From the NCBI GenBank assembly GCA_022393335.1, contig JAJEKB010021557.1, forward strand, positions 37,784-101,783: 64,000 nucleotides of DNA, given 5' to 3'. Under the pieces are notes generated by a model, which searched no databases, had not been told where the DNA came from, and worked only from the letters and a program-made list of their open reading frames with translations. Source of the stretch: Macrotrachela quadricornifera (taxonomy: Eukaryota; Rotifera; Eurotatoria; Philodinida; Philodinidae). Of this stretch, positions 47,855 through 60,200 are shown piece after piece; within the stretch, counting starts at the first letter, position 1, and every line of letters starts with the position of its first letter. The translations under genes were made by a program, and so were the position numbers.

Positions 47855-48000
47855 TTTCTGCTTCTGGCTCTTCCAAAAGCCTTAGTTTGAGTTCAAGCAT
47901 TCTATTATAATGTTTAAACATATTTAGGATTATGTGCAGAATTTTAGGCTTCTAAGTCATGTACTTCGCTGTAGCTTGCCATTTCTTTTATAGTAGTGTA
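47855..48000 (+). mobile_element. mariner-related 5'-end relic
   Basis: TCTATTATAATGTTTAAACA and CATATTTAGGATTATGTGCA with TTGCCATTTCTTT align with the 5' untranslated part of the mariner copy at 19770-19862 (TCTACTATAATGCTTAGACA, CATATTTAGGCTTATGTGCA, TGTACATTTCTTT). No transposase follows, so only the left end of a related element survives. Confidence 0.6.
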
Positions 48001-48926
48001 TGCAACCTGCTTACGGATGATTCATCATAAATAGGAGAAATTTGCATTGCATTTTCTGTTTTAGAAAATCGATATAGTTTTGGGCAATAAATTTCGATAC
48101 TACGAAAACAACATTTTTTTTTATAACAGACGAATAGGTTTTATTTTTATTTCATCTTTGCTTTACCTGATATCTTCCATTAAACAGAAACTAAAATATA
48201 CTACAAGATGCAACGTGAAAACCTCCACAACCTACAATATAAAGCTTTTATTAATTGTGTTCTTTTTTCTTCTGAAAATAAAAGCAGAATTCTGAATTAC
48301 CTAACGCAGCTTCGAGAATTGATTACTCAGAATACTCTTTATTTTGAAAACAAAAAAAACACATAATCAATATAAGCTTTTTATTTCAGTTTGCAGAGCT
48401 TTTCATGCTGCATCTTTTGGTTTATTTTGTTTTTTTTTATACAACCTTTTTGATAATGAAAATATCAAATGAAAACTTCTGTCATTTATTGCAAGTCACG
48501 CATGGATAAATTGCATGTTACTCACGTTGAATAAATAGTAGATTGTGGCACCGTATAAGACTTAGAAGTCTGCAATTTAGCACATACCCAGGTCAATCAC
48601 CCACGTCCGTATCCGATCAATTACGATAGTAGTTTACGATGGTCGCATACAATGATTTACAGTATACTTTTTTTTATTGTGTTGAATTTTCTTCGTGACA
48701 TCCAAACATTTTTTTGGGGATCTTTTTTAATAATTTTTGTGGACGCTTACGAAAATATGCAACGGACAAGATAACGATAACAAACAGAGAAAGAATGACA
48801 AAGAAGCGAAACGAGCAGAACGAAAATCAAATTTGAAGCAGTGATGACGATGTTGGACGTGCACCGCTGTTCTTCTCTTGTTTATTCCCTCGATATTGTA
48901 TATCTTGACACCGAGGGCACCGTGTC

Positions 48927-48995
48927 GAGGGAAGGAATTGAACCTTTTGATATCTGACTAAAATCAGACGTATAGAACCACTACGTCATCCCCCG
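48927..48995 (-). tRNA. tRNA-like sequence, probably a pseudogene; isotype uncertain
   Basis: Read on the minus strand the segment has a near-consensus Pol III A box (TGACGTAGTGG) and a perfect B box (GGTTCAATTCC). D-arm pairing ACGT/ACGT and an anticodon stem TCTGA/TCAGA are also present. The anticodon loop, TTTTAG, is 6 nt instead of 7, and acceptor-stem pairing is incomplete with T-stem mismatches. A functional tRNA is therefore unlikely. It could be a decayed tRNA or the head of a tRNA-derived SINE. Confidence 0.45.
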
Positions 48996-49741
48996 TGATT
49001 TAATCTCGTTTCTTCGACGATCGACTTTTCTCAGAAAGCAACTGTCATCTGTCAGAGATTTTGAACCTATATAAGAGAAGTCTCTTAAAAATTCCAAAAA
49101 ACTGCGTCTCTGAGAAAGTCAGTAAATAAATGAATGAATACAATCTTAGTATTATTTATTTATTTAAATCGTCATACGACAGGAAATGCTAGTCTCCACA
49201 GTCACCATTCTTCGTCAAACTGCTGTAAATATTCACCTTAACTAAATTTATATTTTCGGAGAAAAATGAAGTAACTAAATGAATCGATTGTAATGATCTT
49301 ATTGTTAAACAGTGCAAACGAGGAACGGTGCAATATTATATCCGTTTTATCAATCAAATATTCCTATCTTCGTATTATAACATTGATCTTAATAAACAAT
49401 ATACATAATCAAAACTGAGTAAGTTTTCGAAAAATTGAGCAACAATCACATTTGTGCAAGATTTAATAAATAGAATTTTTTCGCAGAACTTCTGAATTGT
49501 AGTGTTAGATTGTATGTGAAATAAATTGAAAATAGACATAGCAATTAATATTCTAGCCGTCCATCGTGATACTTAAATGATAAAGAGCAAGAATGATATT
49601 GTGGATTGTGAAGAGCTTAAAATATGTAAATTGAGAACAAAAACCTTTTTAATAAAACATCTGGGCATATATAAAATATAGATACTCTTTTCATTGATAG
49701 ACTAAAGCACATATTTGTTATTGTTACACTTTTCCATAATA

Positions 49742-50413
49742 ATGTATACTCTATCGGGAACTCTTTTCATCGTTGTCTTCATTATAATACATAATGTTGG
49801 AGCCATTTATAATAAACTTGAATTCACTGATTGTGGTTCTACGGATCTTCTCATCCATCAGATTGATATTAATCCAATGCCGGTCTATATTCCAGGTACT
49901 GCCAATGTATCAGTAGCAGCTTCTGTGAAGCGATCGATAAGTAAGTGATATAAATATGGAAAGATGAAATAAGTAACAATTGATTCTCACATAGAAACGG
50001 CTGAAATATCTTTAAATATGAATCGTACGGTCAATCGTGTTACACTTCCCGTAAAATGTTATATGATGAATGGCGTACCTGTTGGTTCATGCGACTATAG
50101 CGGTTATCGTCTGTGTCAATTCATGAGTGACTCACTCCTGAAAAGCATTGGTTTTCACATAATGAAACCTGTATTTTCTCTTATGGGTCTTGACGATCAA
50201 TGTTATTTCGATACAGTACCAGCTCAAGAAATCGGCCTTCATCATCAAGTGTTTGACGTGACTACATCTCCGTCGATGTTTTTCTTCGTTTTGCAACCCG
50301 GTGATTTTGCTATCAAGCTGACAGCTTATGAGCGAGATACACCACGTGACCAACCCTTCTTCTGTGGTATATTTAAATTCACAGTCAAACAAGCCAAGAG
50401 TGGTCGCAAATAA
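49742..50413 (+). CDS. Secreted ML-domain lipid-binding protein (GM2-activator-like), 205 aa
   Basis: Two exons, 49742-49940 and 49995-50413, with a 54-nt phase-1 intron (ATAA|GTAAGT…CATAG|AAACG). ATG at 49742. Residues 1-22 are a signal peptide (TLFIVVFIIIHNVGA). The mature part begins LEFTDCGSTDLLIHQIDINP with PVYIPGTANVSVAASVKRSI. This is the first β-hairpin pattern of the MD-2-related lipid-recognition (ML) fold as in the GM2 ganglioside activator. Downstream are KCYMMNGVPVGSCDYSGYRL, LDDQCYFDTVP and FFCGIFKFTV; six cysteines after the signal peptide could form three disulfides. Expected role: extracellular or lysosomal binding of a glycolipid or sterol. NPC2-like proteins are the alternative within the same fold. 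An AATAAA lies shortly downstream (~50480). Confidence 0.8.
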
Positions 50414-51589
50414 ATTAATCGTATAATACATGAGCGAATAGCAATACTATGGTACTATTTGCCTAGCAAATGTATTTGAAAAATAAAATGGCTTCTTGAA
50501 ATTACTGTAGATGAAACTTTTGATTTACCTTTCACAACTGAAAACCTACATTTTATTTAAAAAAAAACTCAATTTTCATTACCTTCTTCTCAAAACCAGA
50601 TTTTTGAACACAACATTGAAGTTTTCCTCCTTTTCTCCTACGCGATAAGATCTATAAAGCTACAACCTTTTTATCGACATTTCGACCAAATTGGAGTTCG
50701 TGTTTTTTTAAATTCCTAAAAATATTGTTAGTGAATTTTTGTGAGTTTCACAAAACTATCAGCATAACAAAACTGCATTAAGATGTGTCGCATGTATGTT
50801 TAAATTTTACATGGGTCTTGATGACCCTTATGGAATCAATAAAACTGTAGTATTGAAAAAGAAAGATTTATTTGATTTGTTTTCGGTCTAATTCATCTTT
50901 GCAATTAACAAGGATTTGAGACCCAACCGAATGCAATATCGATTCAAAAGAGAGGAAAAAATAAGAATATTGTTTTTTTCAATATAGAAAAAAATCAATT
51001 CGGTTTTGGTAGGTTCGTTACAAGTAACGTTATTCTTATACCTTTTATCATATCGAAAAAATGAATAGTACCCAAATGGCAATAAGAATTTGACCCCTCG
51101 ACTATATTATTTATACAGACATAAAAAACCGATAGTGGATTTAATCCATTTGACTTGATTTATTTTTGTTTGTGCAGTATTTAAAAAAGATATATATCAG
51201 CATTCTTCTTTTTTTATTTCCTTTCATCAACACAGCTTCAAAAATGTCAATTAACGAGAGAGCCACCCTATTCCTTTCATTCAGAAGCCATTTGATAGAG
51301 AACATCGAGATAGTAAAAAAGTTAGAGCCAATTTTCTGTTCTTCCCAGTTAAAATGACCAAAATTTGAAAAACCTTACAATTCCGTCAAGAAAGATAGTA
51401 CATCCTTGACTTACAGGATTTTCGTCTGAGAACATGCTTTTGATATCTATCATAGAAACGTAAGAAACTACATTTCACATGAATAATGAATTATATTAGC
51501 TGATTCTAATACTTCTTTATACCGTTCATCATAATCAATGTATTTACTGTAAACAATGCCATGCTCGAGCAAAAGATATCCATCCAGAG
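50414..51589. other. Intergenic stretch, little recognised
   Basis: 3' flank of the ML-domain gene. Just above 51480 on the minus strand one frame reads KYFKKLAKSLDGYLLLEHG and YIDYDERYKEVLESANII, which looks protein-like. It may be a further piece of the LINE relic or of another broken gene; the family is unknown. Confidence 0.4.
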
Positions 51590-51960
51590 ATTTAGCTAGT
51601 TTTTTAAAATACTTTGTCCAGTACGTATAGCAAAGATCATCAAGAGAACACTCCTTATATAAAAATCAGAACAAAATCTGATCGAGTTGGCTGGCATCGG
51701 GTTTAGGTACCTCACTGCTTTTGCAGACCACATTACTTGCGTTTTTGAGTAGTTAATGGGTTGAACAGCTAGAAATGAATAGTATTCAAAATGTTCCAAG
51801 AAGGAGCGAAGACGACGTTCAAGGTCTATCCATTGTTCAAGATAACGAATGACATTGCCCTTGGTACAAAGCCTACCATATCTGAGTGATATGTAATAAA
51901 AAGAGTTGGAGACAAACTAAATCCTTGTGGACATTTTCGACAAATTAGGAACTAACGAGA
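51590..51960 (-). pseudogene. LINE-type reverse transcriptase fragment
   Basis: Minus-strand frames read PQGFSLSPTLFITYHSDM, then GNVIRYLEQWIDLERRLRSF in a shifted frame, then EYYSFLAVQPINYSKTQVMW. This follows the reverse-transcriptase palm of non-LTR retrotransposons (GxPQGxxLSPxLFxxYxxD … KTQ). The YADD catalytic strand that should lie between the first two blocks is missing and the frame shifts there. Only the middle of ORF2 remains. Confidence 0.72.
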
Positions 51961-52316
51961 ACGCTTATCTCGAATTTCAATCAACCCATGTCATCCTTCC
52001 ATAATAACATTACATTTATAAAATGTGTCAAAACAGAAAATTTTTCTTTCAATATGATGAAGTGTGTTGGTGTGTGTATGTACTTAGAAGAATCGTAGAT
52101 CCACATGCACACATCAATATTTCCACACCTTCATGAATTTTTGTATTCAAGACAAGAGTACTTTTATTTTCAATAAATCAAAACTGAATGCATCAGAAAA
52201 CTATTAGAAAAAGATGATGTTCTTTTCAAATGTTGTCACAGATTTTTGCAAGATTTTGCTGTCGAATGAATGGCTCTATCGCAGCGTCTAAAAAGACATT
52301 TTATGGAAGAATAGAA
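51961..52316. other. Short non-coding stretch
   Basis: Sequence between the LINE relic and the stop codon of the F-box/LRR gene, probably including the latter's 3' untranslated region. Nothing else was recognised. Confidence 0.45.
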
Positions 52317-55300
52317 CTAAGATGAAGAAAAACAAATGATATTAACCATGTCTTTTTCACCGAGTACCATCCATATACAGTGTTCGTATCCAAAAAGATT
52401 TCTTTCAATATTAAGTGTTGCAAGTGTCTGCATACAGAAGAGAGAATATAAACATGAATTATAAGAAAAAAAAACAAATCACTGTATTCTTTCGTAAGGC
52501 ATCTGCGAGATATTCAGCTCCTATATCTCCAATTTGATTATTTTCAAGCACTAAATTTGTCAATGTCTGTATTTACAATAGAACGTGTAGATATTGTAAA
52601 GTATAAAGTATAAGAATTACCGCGTTACGAAGTAAAGCATCTGCAAGATGTTTTGCACCATTATCTTTGATCTGACTATTTGCAATGCTCAATGTAGTCA
52701 TCGTCTATTTGTAAAAAGAAATATATTCAAATTATGATGTATAGAAAATTAGAATTACTTTGTTATCTATCAGAACATCTGCAAAATATTGAGCACCTTT
52801 GTCGCCCATACAACTGTCAAAAATGGTTAATGATGTGAGTGTCTACGTTTAGAAGAAAATATTCATTTGAAGTTAGTAAAAAGAAAATAAAAATCACTGT
52901 ATTTTTTCGCAGTGCATCAGCAAGATATTGAGCTGCTTGATCATCAATATTATTGTTACCAAGACTAAGTATGGTTAATGTCTGCGCTTAGAAGAAAGTG
53001 TGTGTGAAAAAGGAAAGCAAACAAATAATGAGAATCACTGTGTTGCTTCCTAAAGCATCTGCAATACACTGTACTCCTTTTCTTCCAATATCGATTTCAT
53101 TTAATTCGATTTCAATGAGTGTCTATATGTGAACCAGAGAATAGATATATGAGAGAAAACAATTACACAAATCACCTTATTGATTCTTAACATATTTGCG
53201 AGATATTGCGTACCTTGATCTCCAAGTTTATTTGCAGAAAAGTTTAATCTTGTAAGTGCCTAACATAAACAAAACTTTTACTATTACATACTTTAGAAAA
53301 GAAGTAAACCTACTGTATTACTCTGTAATGCTTCAGCTATATGTTTAACACCATTCTCTTCAATACAATTGTGGCTGAGTACAAGCACAGTGAGAACCTG
53401 CATCAATATGTTAAGAGAAAAAGAAAACGATTTAAATATTGGAAGAAAAAATGAAAATCACATTATTCTGTCGAAGTGCATCAGCCAAGTATATTGCCTC
53501 TTTGTCTGTCAATTGGTGATTATCAAGGTATAGATCAGTGAGTGTCTGAATAAAACATACAGAAAATGATATGAAAAACAATGATAGCGATAGACTGAGA
53601 AAAGAAACCAACTGAATTATTTCTTAGTTTTATTGCCGTTGCGACTGCTACACAATACGGACTTTTGTTCGAATCTAAATTTATTTGAATAAGTTTCTAT
53701 ATGAATAAGAAAAAGTAAATGAAAATATGTCGATCACATAGAAATAATATAAATCACTGTATTGTGTTGGAATGCATCTGCCAGATATTGTGCTCCTACT
53801 TCTCCGATATTATTTTGATTAAGCCATAATTCATTCAGTGTCTGAAATAAATCAGAAGTTAAATATGACAGTGATGGATATAGAAGTCGATGAACTGTAT
53901 TATTTCGCAAAGTACGAGCAATATGTTGTATTGCTTGATCATCAATGCCATTGTTGCTAAGAAACAGTTTTGTGAGTGTCTATATGCGAAAGAGAACGTG
54001 AAAAACAGGGTAACGAAAAATCACTAAGAATCACTGTATTATTTTGTAAGGCATCAGCAAGATGTTCTACACCTTTAACACCTATTTGATTGCTATTAAG
54101 TGATAGTGTAGTAAGTGTCTATGTATAAAGGAAATCGTTCTGACAAAACCCACAACATTGGAATAAAAACTAACTTTATTTCGTCGTAAGGCGTCTGCAA
54201 GATGTTGTATTCCCTTATATCCAATATTATTCTTCTCTATCCGTAGATTATTCAGTGTCTATTTATGAAATACAAATTAAAAATAAATTAGAAGATCCCT
54301 GGTTACCGTATTAATACCCAATAGATCTGCAAGATATTTTGCGCCTACGTCTCCGATTGAATTGTTAGAAAGATCTAATATAGTAAGTGTCTGACATGAA
54401 CAAAATATTTGAAGTTAAATATATCAACAAGAAACTAAATGTACCGTGTTATTTTGTAACACATCAGATAAATATTGAATTCCATTTTCTCCAATACAAT
54501 TACCACCAAGATAAAATGCAGTGACAGTCTACCTCAATGCATTGAATTAGAAAACATACGTTATGAATATTCAAAATGAAAAGAAGATTTACATTATTCT
54601 GTCGGAGTGCATTAGCTAAATATATTATCTCTTTATCCCCTATTTGTTCACCTGCGAAGTTTAGCTGATTGAGTGTCTGAAAAATACCAAAGATTATATA
54701 AAAGACAAAAATGATTAAAGATTGAGAATGCAAATAAACTTTATCATATTTTAGTTTTACTGCAGCAGCAACTACCAGACAATATGGACTTTTGTTAAGA
54801 TTTAAGCTTAGTTTGATAAGTGTCTACATGGATTAAAAGAAAAGAGATGAGAATAAAGCGACGACATAGAAATAATATGGATTACAGTGTTGTGTTGGAG
54901 TACATCTGCCATATATTGTGCCCCAACTTCTCCAATATTATTTTGAGAAAGATGCAATGCAGTAAGTGTCTACCATCAATAAGAAGTTTGATAGGACAGT
55001 AATAGAAAAAAATATATAACTACTCACTGTATTATGTCGTAATCCATCACTTAAATATTGTGCTCCTTGATCTCCGATAAGGTCACGTTCTAGATGAAGC
55101 TCAGTAAGTGTCTGTTCAATATAGTCTTGAAGTAAATAATGCTTAAAAGAAAAACAGAATTACGATATTTTGTTGAAGAGCATGAGCTAGATATTGTACT
55201 CCTTCATCTCCAATCTGATTTGAACTGAGAACTAATTTCTTAATTGTCTTTGTATAAGTATACAAATCAAGAGAAAATAATGAATAGAAAAGAAAAAAGT

Positions 55301-57242
55301 TACGGTATTTTTTTGAAGAGCATCAGCTACATATTTTGCTCCATTTATTCCAATAGAGTTATGTTCGAGAAGTAATGTAGTTATTGCCTGCATGTCAATG
55401 AAAATTATAAGATGAAAGAGATAAAAACAATACTGAAAATCACCATATTATGTTTTAAGGCATATGCTAAATATTGAGTACCTTCGTCTCTAATATCACT
55501 GAAAAAAAGATTCAATGTAAGGAGTGTCTAAATACAGATCAAAATATATATTTATAAGAAACGAAGAAGAGATTAGGATTACTTTATTATGTTTTAATTC
55601 ATCTGCAATATGTTGAACACCATCAGAACCAATGCGTGTATTTGATAACTCGAGACTGGTATTTGTCTGTGTAGATGATAGATCAAATATGAGATAAGGA
55701 AAAACAGAGAACCAGAAATTCACTTTATTATTTCGAATTTCGATTGCTTTTCCAACAGCTACACAATAATTCGTGTTATTTCCGTCAAGATGAAGTTCAG
55801 TAAGAGTCTGTATTTAAAATCAATCACGATTACATCAGACATACTAAACAAAAGAATGATCACCTTGTTATGTTGTAAGGCATCTGCAAGGTATTTTCCT
55901 CCAATTTTTCCTATTTGATTGTTTCCTAAGCCGAGTTTGATGAGAGTCTATATATTGATGAAAGCAGAAGATTGATATTTATATTAAAATATGCAAATTA
56001 CTGTATTTGTTCGTAGGACATCTGCGATATATTGAGCACCTTCATCTCCTATTTTATTGTCATATAGGCCTAGTGACGTAAGCGTCTATGTGTAGAGGAA
56101 AAAATGAATGAAAAATGAATAAAATAATAATCATAGTAACCGTATTAGTTTGAAGTATATGAGCAATTTGTTTTGCTCCTTCATACCCTATTCGATTATC
56201 TCTCATATCCAACGTTGTGAGTGTCTGTGATGAAGAAGAAAACAGATATAACTGATATTAAAGGAATCGAATCAGTACCGTATTATTTAGTAAGGCATCG
56301 GCTAGATACTGGAATCCAATATTTCCAATAAAATTACGTTCTAATTCCAAAACAGCAAGTGGCTATTTTGAAATGAAAATAAGTATGAAACAGGCAAATA
56401 AATTATATGAATCACCTTATTTTTAATCACATCAGCTATTTGTTGCATACCTTTATCTCCGATTTCGGTATGAGAAAGGCGCAATTTGGTAAGTGTCTGT
56501 AACACAAAAGAGCTATATATATATATGAGTGACATAAAATAAGACAAAGTATAACCGTGTTATTTCTTATTCCATTAGCTAGATATCGTGCGCCTTCTTC
56601 TCCAATTATCTGATGACTAAAATTCAGTTTAGTAAGTGTCTGATTGATTACAACCGTTGAAAGGAAATAGTTGACAAAAATTTTTTAAATTACATTATTG
56701 CTTTGTAAACCATAAGCTACATTTTGCATGTCATCACTTGTGAATCGATTCGCATAAAAGCTTAATTGGATAAGTGCCTATGTGTAAATGAAATACTGCA
56801 TCCAATCAAACGAATGTGAATTCACACAATCTGAAGTTGAGATGTTTTTAGAATAACAAGACTTTACCTTAGTAGGTATTTGTTGTAGAAGTTTTCGTAG
56901 ATTTGGATCATCGTTAGCATTAATACTTAGAGATTTAAGCCGACTGAATTGACTAACATCAAAGGCTGCCATAAATAGAGTAAGTAAATTATTTTTTTCA
57001 TTGCCATTTGAAATAGTGAGTGAAATAATGTTTTCAGGTAGAACAGTTTTTGAAATTAAATTAACATTACGATTCCAACTACTATCAAACTTGATTCGAA
57101 ATCGATTATAAGTACTAGAAGCACTATGCAAGTGTTTGCATACTGCCCGAACCGTTAACAGAATCGTCCGGGTATTACAATAGTCAAAGATACAGTGTAG
57201 CAATTCGACAGGTAAACTAAGTAAAAGTGATTCAGTAGCCAT
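52317..57242 (-). CDS. F-box protein with 32 LRR exons, ~1,030 aa
   Basis: Exon 1 (57242-56868) starts at ATG 57242 (MATESLLLSLPVELLHCIF). It holds an F-box (residues ~6-45; LPVELLHCIFDYCN … VRAVCKHL) and a linker. Then come 31 exons of ~84 nt and a terminal exon (52427-52317), with phase-0 introns of ~50-65 nt. Each exon is one 28-residue ribonuclease-inhibitor-type LRR, e.g. TLTALHLSQNNIGEVGAQYM and TLTNLVLENNQIGDIGAEYL. Exon starts lie near 56779, 56640, 56497, 56362, 56223, 56085, 55949, 55809, 55668, 55528, 55388, 55249, 55113, 54969, 54822, 54676, 54530, 54390, 54258, 54118, 53978, 53840, 53697, 53545, 53400, 53259, 53122, 52981, 52842, 52703, 52566 and 52427. The several I translated are open. 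F-box/LRR proteins usually recruit targets to SCF ubiquitin ligases; here that is inferred. Confidence 0.82.
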
Positions 57243-60200
57243 CACTTTATATTTTGCGTATTCAAGAGCTGCAGCCACCAACCGTCACTCTCGCCTTTAA
57301 TAATAAAATATTCTGCACAAATTTTTGCAGTTCTGTTTGGAATTTTTGTAAGTTTCTTTTTTTACATACGTTGTTCTCTTTATCAAAAACAACCGAACAT
57401 ATAAAATGTCGTAACGTAAAAGCAAATACACGTGATCCGTGCGAAAGAAATGTATCACACAGAACAGTTTCTTTTTTGAGTTTGTTAGAGATTTCAACAT
57501 CGATAAAATCATTCATTCGAATTTCATTACTGTTTGCTATATAATTGACAAGTTTCATGTATTTCTTATATATGTTTCTTAATTTATGGCGAAGTACATA
57601 CTATTGAACGATATATCTACGCAATCAAGATGATTGCCATGAGAGAGATTTTCATGTATGTCCTCAGAGAAAATGATTATCAAATTTTGAAAGTATAATT
57701 TTAATGTAAAAATAAAAGAGATATAAATTTGAGATTGTTGTAAACGTTTGTCAAATATATTTCTTACTTTTATTCAAAATTTTTCTGACTTATGGTTAGT
57801 TATTAGGAGCAAATTTTTGACACGATCAAGAACGACATTCGTACAAAACAAAGCCAATTAGAGTCAGCATTCGATGAGCTTTCCAAATACATTTTCAGAA
57901 TTTTTTCTCTCATTTAAAGCTGATTAGCTGTGAAACTTTTTTTCGAATTTTAATTCAAAATTTCATATATAGGAGCGTTTTTATATATGGAAAGTTTCAA
58001 GTCAAACATGAATTCTTAAAAATAAAGTAAATAACTATGTATTTCATTAAAATAGAAATGTAACAACTTGTATGAATCTCAGAAAACAATTCTTCATATA
58101 TTATTTCAAAGTTACAACAATGAAATCAAATTTTTATAAATTTATGCATTAATATATATTTATTTTATTGGTTTTCTTTACACAAATCATATGTTGAGTA
58201 AAAATAATGTCAAATACTTTGAAGCGATGTTTTTTCGGTATCATAAAACAACATAACCATAAATAAATTTTCTATATCAAATACAAAGCCAACAAAATTT
58301 CAGAATTGAACAGCGAATGACAGAACTAAATAAAATACCAGAAGAAAAAGAACATTTGATATATACAATATGAGTGATCGGTTTTATATATGTATTCATC
58401 CTCTTAAATTTGTAACAGCAAATGGAATCTTTCGTTAGACATAATACTCATATGTTCTACGTTTCACACAAACGATATCTTTATTATGAAACAGAACGGT
58501 ACAAAGAACAAACAAAAAAATTCAGTAGTATTTCTTGTTATTTTTATTTTATTTTTACAATACATATACTGATAGTATTGAATTTATATTTATTTTGTAA
58601 CAGAGTTTATAAGTAGAAGCATTATACATTAAGCCTGAGTTTATTCTTTGAGATATTTACTCATTCATAATTTGATTTTCTTTAGTATCAAATCAATATG
58701 ATATTAGTAACAACTGACAATATAATCATCACTTCTTAGAATCGTATATTGTCATTTATGAATACGAATATGCTTCAATCTTTGTAGTTGAAGTTTTTGA
58801 TACTTTGATTAGAAAATGCCTATATTATATACGACCATTGACAAAAACATTAACTCTGAATCTATTGAATCAGCTTTCTATAAATTTTTATTAAAACATG
58901 ATTCATAAATCTTTCGAGCGTAAAATATCATATCTATAATGATCTTTGATGCAAACTAGATTACACTGTGTTACAAATTTTGATATTTTGTTGGTTACGA
59001 TCTATAATAGTCTTTCATAGTGTTGGTCAATGTTTGTGATTGTGTCGATCACAGTCTGCGGGATATATACAAAAAAATCAAGTTTTCGATTATGCGATCG
59101 ATGAGATATTTCATGAACAGACAATAGACGATACCACCAAACATGAGAAAGAACAAAAAAGAGAACATACTCTATCTGGAGATGTTTGGAGAAAGACAAA
59201 AGGCAAACAAGCAATTATACAAGTGCACACAGTGCACACATCTGTTTTGCATTGAAACAACCTGCACAGCGAAAATCATCATCTTTTAGGCCATGAAGTA
59301 ACTACAGCAAACACAAAGGTTCTTTTTCAAGCCAACATCGCTCTTTATAGGTGAGCTGAAAGGGAAAAGATAACGAGTCTTCTTCTTCACTAGCTTTTTT
59401 CATATCAAAACATATATATGCGTTTATTGTTGTTTTACGCCGAGGAAAGAATCGAAAAAGATAAAACTATATAGTGTAACGTGATGAAAACAACGTGTAC
59501 GAAAAATATTCATCTGTCTTACTGATCATGACGTGTATGAAATAGTACGATTGATTGATTCACGTAAACAAACATTATTTGGAAAAAAACCAACTAACTT
59601 TATTGAATATAAATACGTAAGATAACTTGTTCATAAGATACATAAAAACAACTTCAATATATTTCAGTGTTAATTCTCATCGTAAGTACGTCTGATTATT
59701 TGTATATCAATTTTTCTATGTAATCCGATACTTCAGATATAAGGTAAGAAAATATATTTCATCATTCGGAAGTTTGTTTCTCTATATCTTTAAAATATAT
59801 ACACTGAGCATTAGTCACAGTTGTCTTCATTACAATATGTTTCGTTGTACTTCGAAACTATTTATGTATCTTAATATGAAGCTCCAACCTCCGTTCTCAA
59901 ATGTTATTTAAACTATTCTGTATAATCTTTCTGTAAGAAACAGAAGAAATTTTTTTCCTTTTATCCACATGAAGTTATTCTCAAAATAATACTTCATTAC
60001 GTTCATTCTAATAGCGTTATGAAAAGATCATATTTTAAATTTCAATAATTCATTTATGAAATACCAGTAAAATGACGTCATCATAAAAATTTTGTCTTTA
60101 GCATAATTTTTATAATAGTTAAGATAATACGAGCATGAGATAAGTAACGGGCATATTGCTGATGTAAAAACTAGACTTGGGTAAAATATCTTTTTTGTTC

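Larger units (their letters stand above)
46356..49741. other. AT-rich intergenic stretch with small relics
   Basis: No intact gene. It holds a mariner-related relic near 47.9 kb and a tRNA-like sequence near 48.95 kb (both listed). Open frames at 46472-46704, 47198-47475 and 48080-48295 show no motif. Confidence 0.55.

Noticed and set aside
54500..54733. Short frames such as this, 55496-55723 and 56341-56547, as separate small LRR genes
   Set aside because: They are single LRR exons plus read-through into flanking introns of the F-box/LRR gene.
57254..57558. Overlapping frames on both strands upstream of the F-box gene
   Set aside because: Neither has a motif; they lie at the expected promoter/5' end of the minus-strand gene.
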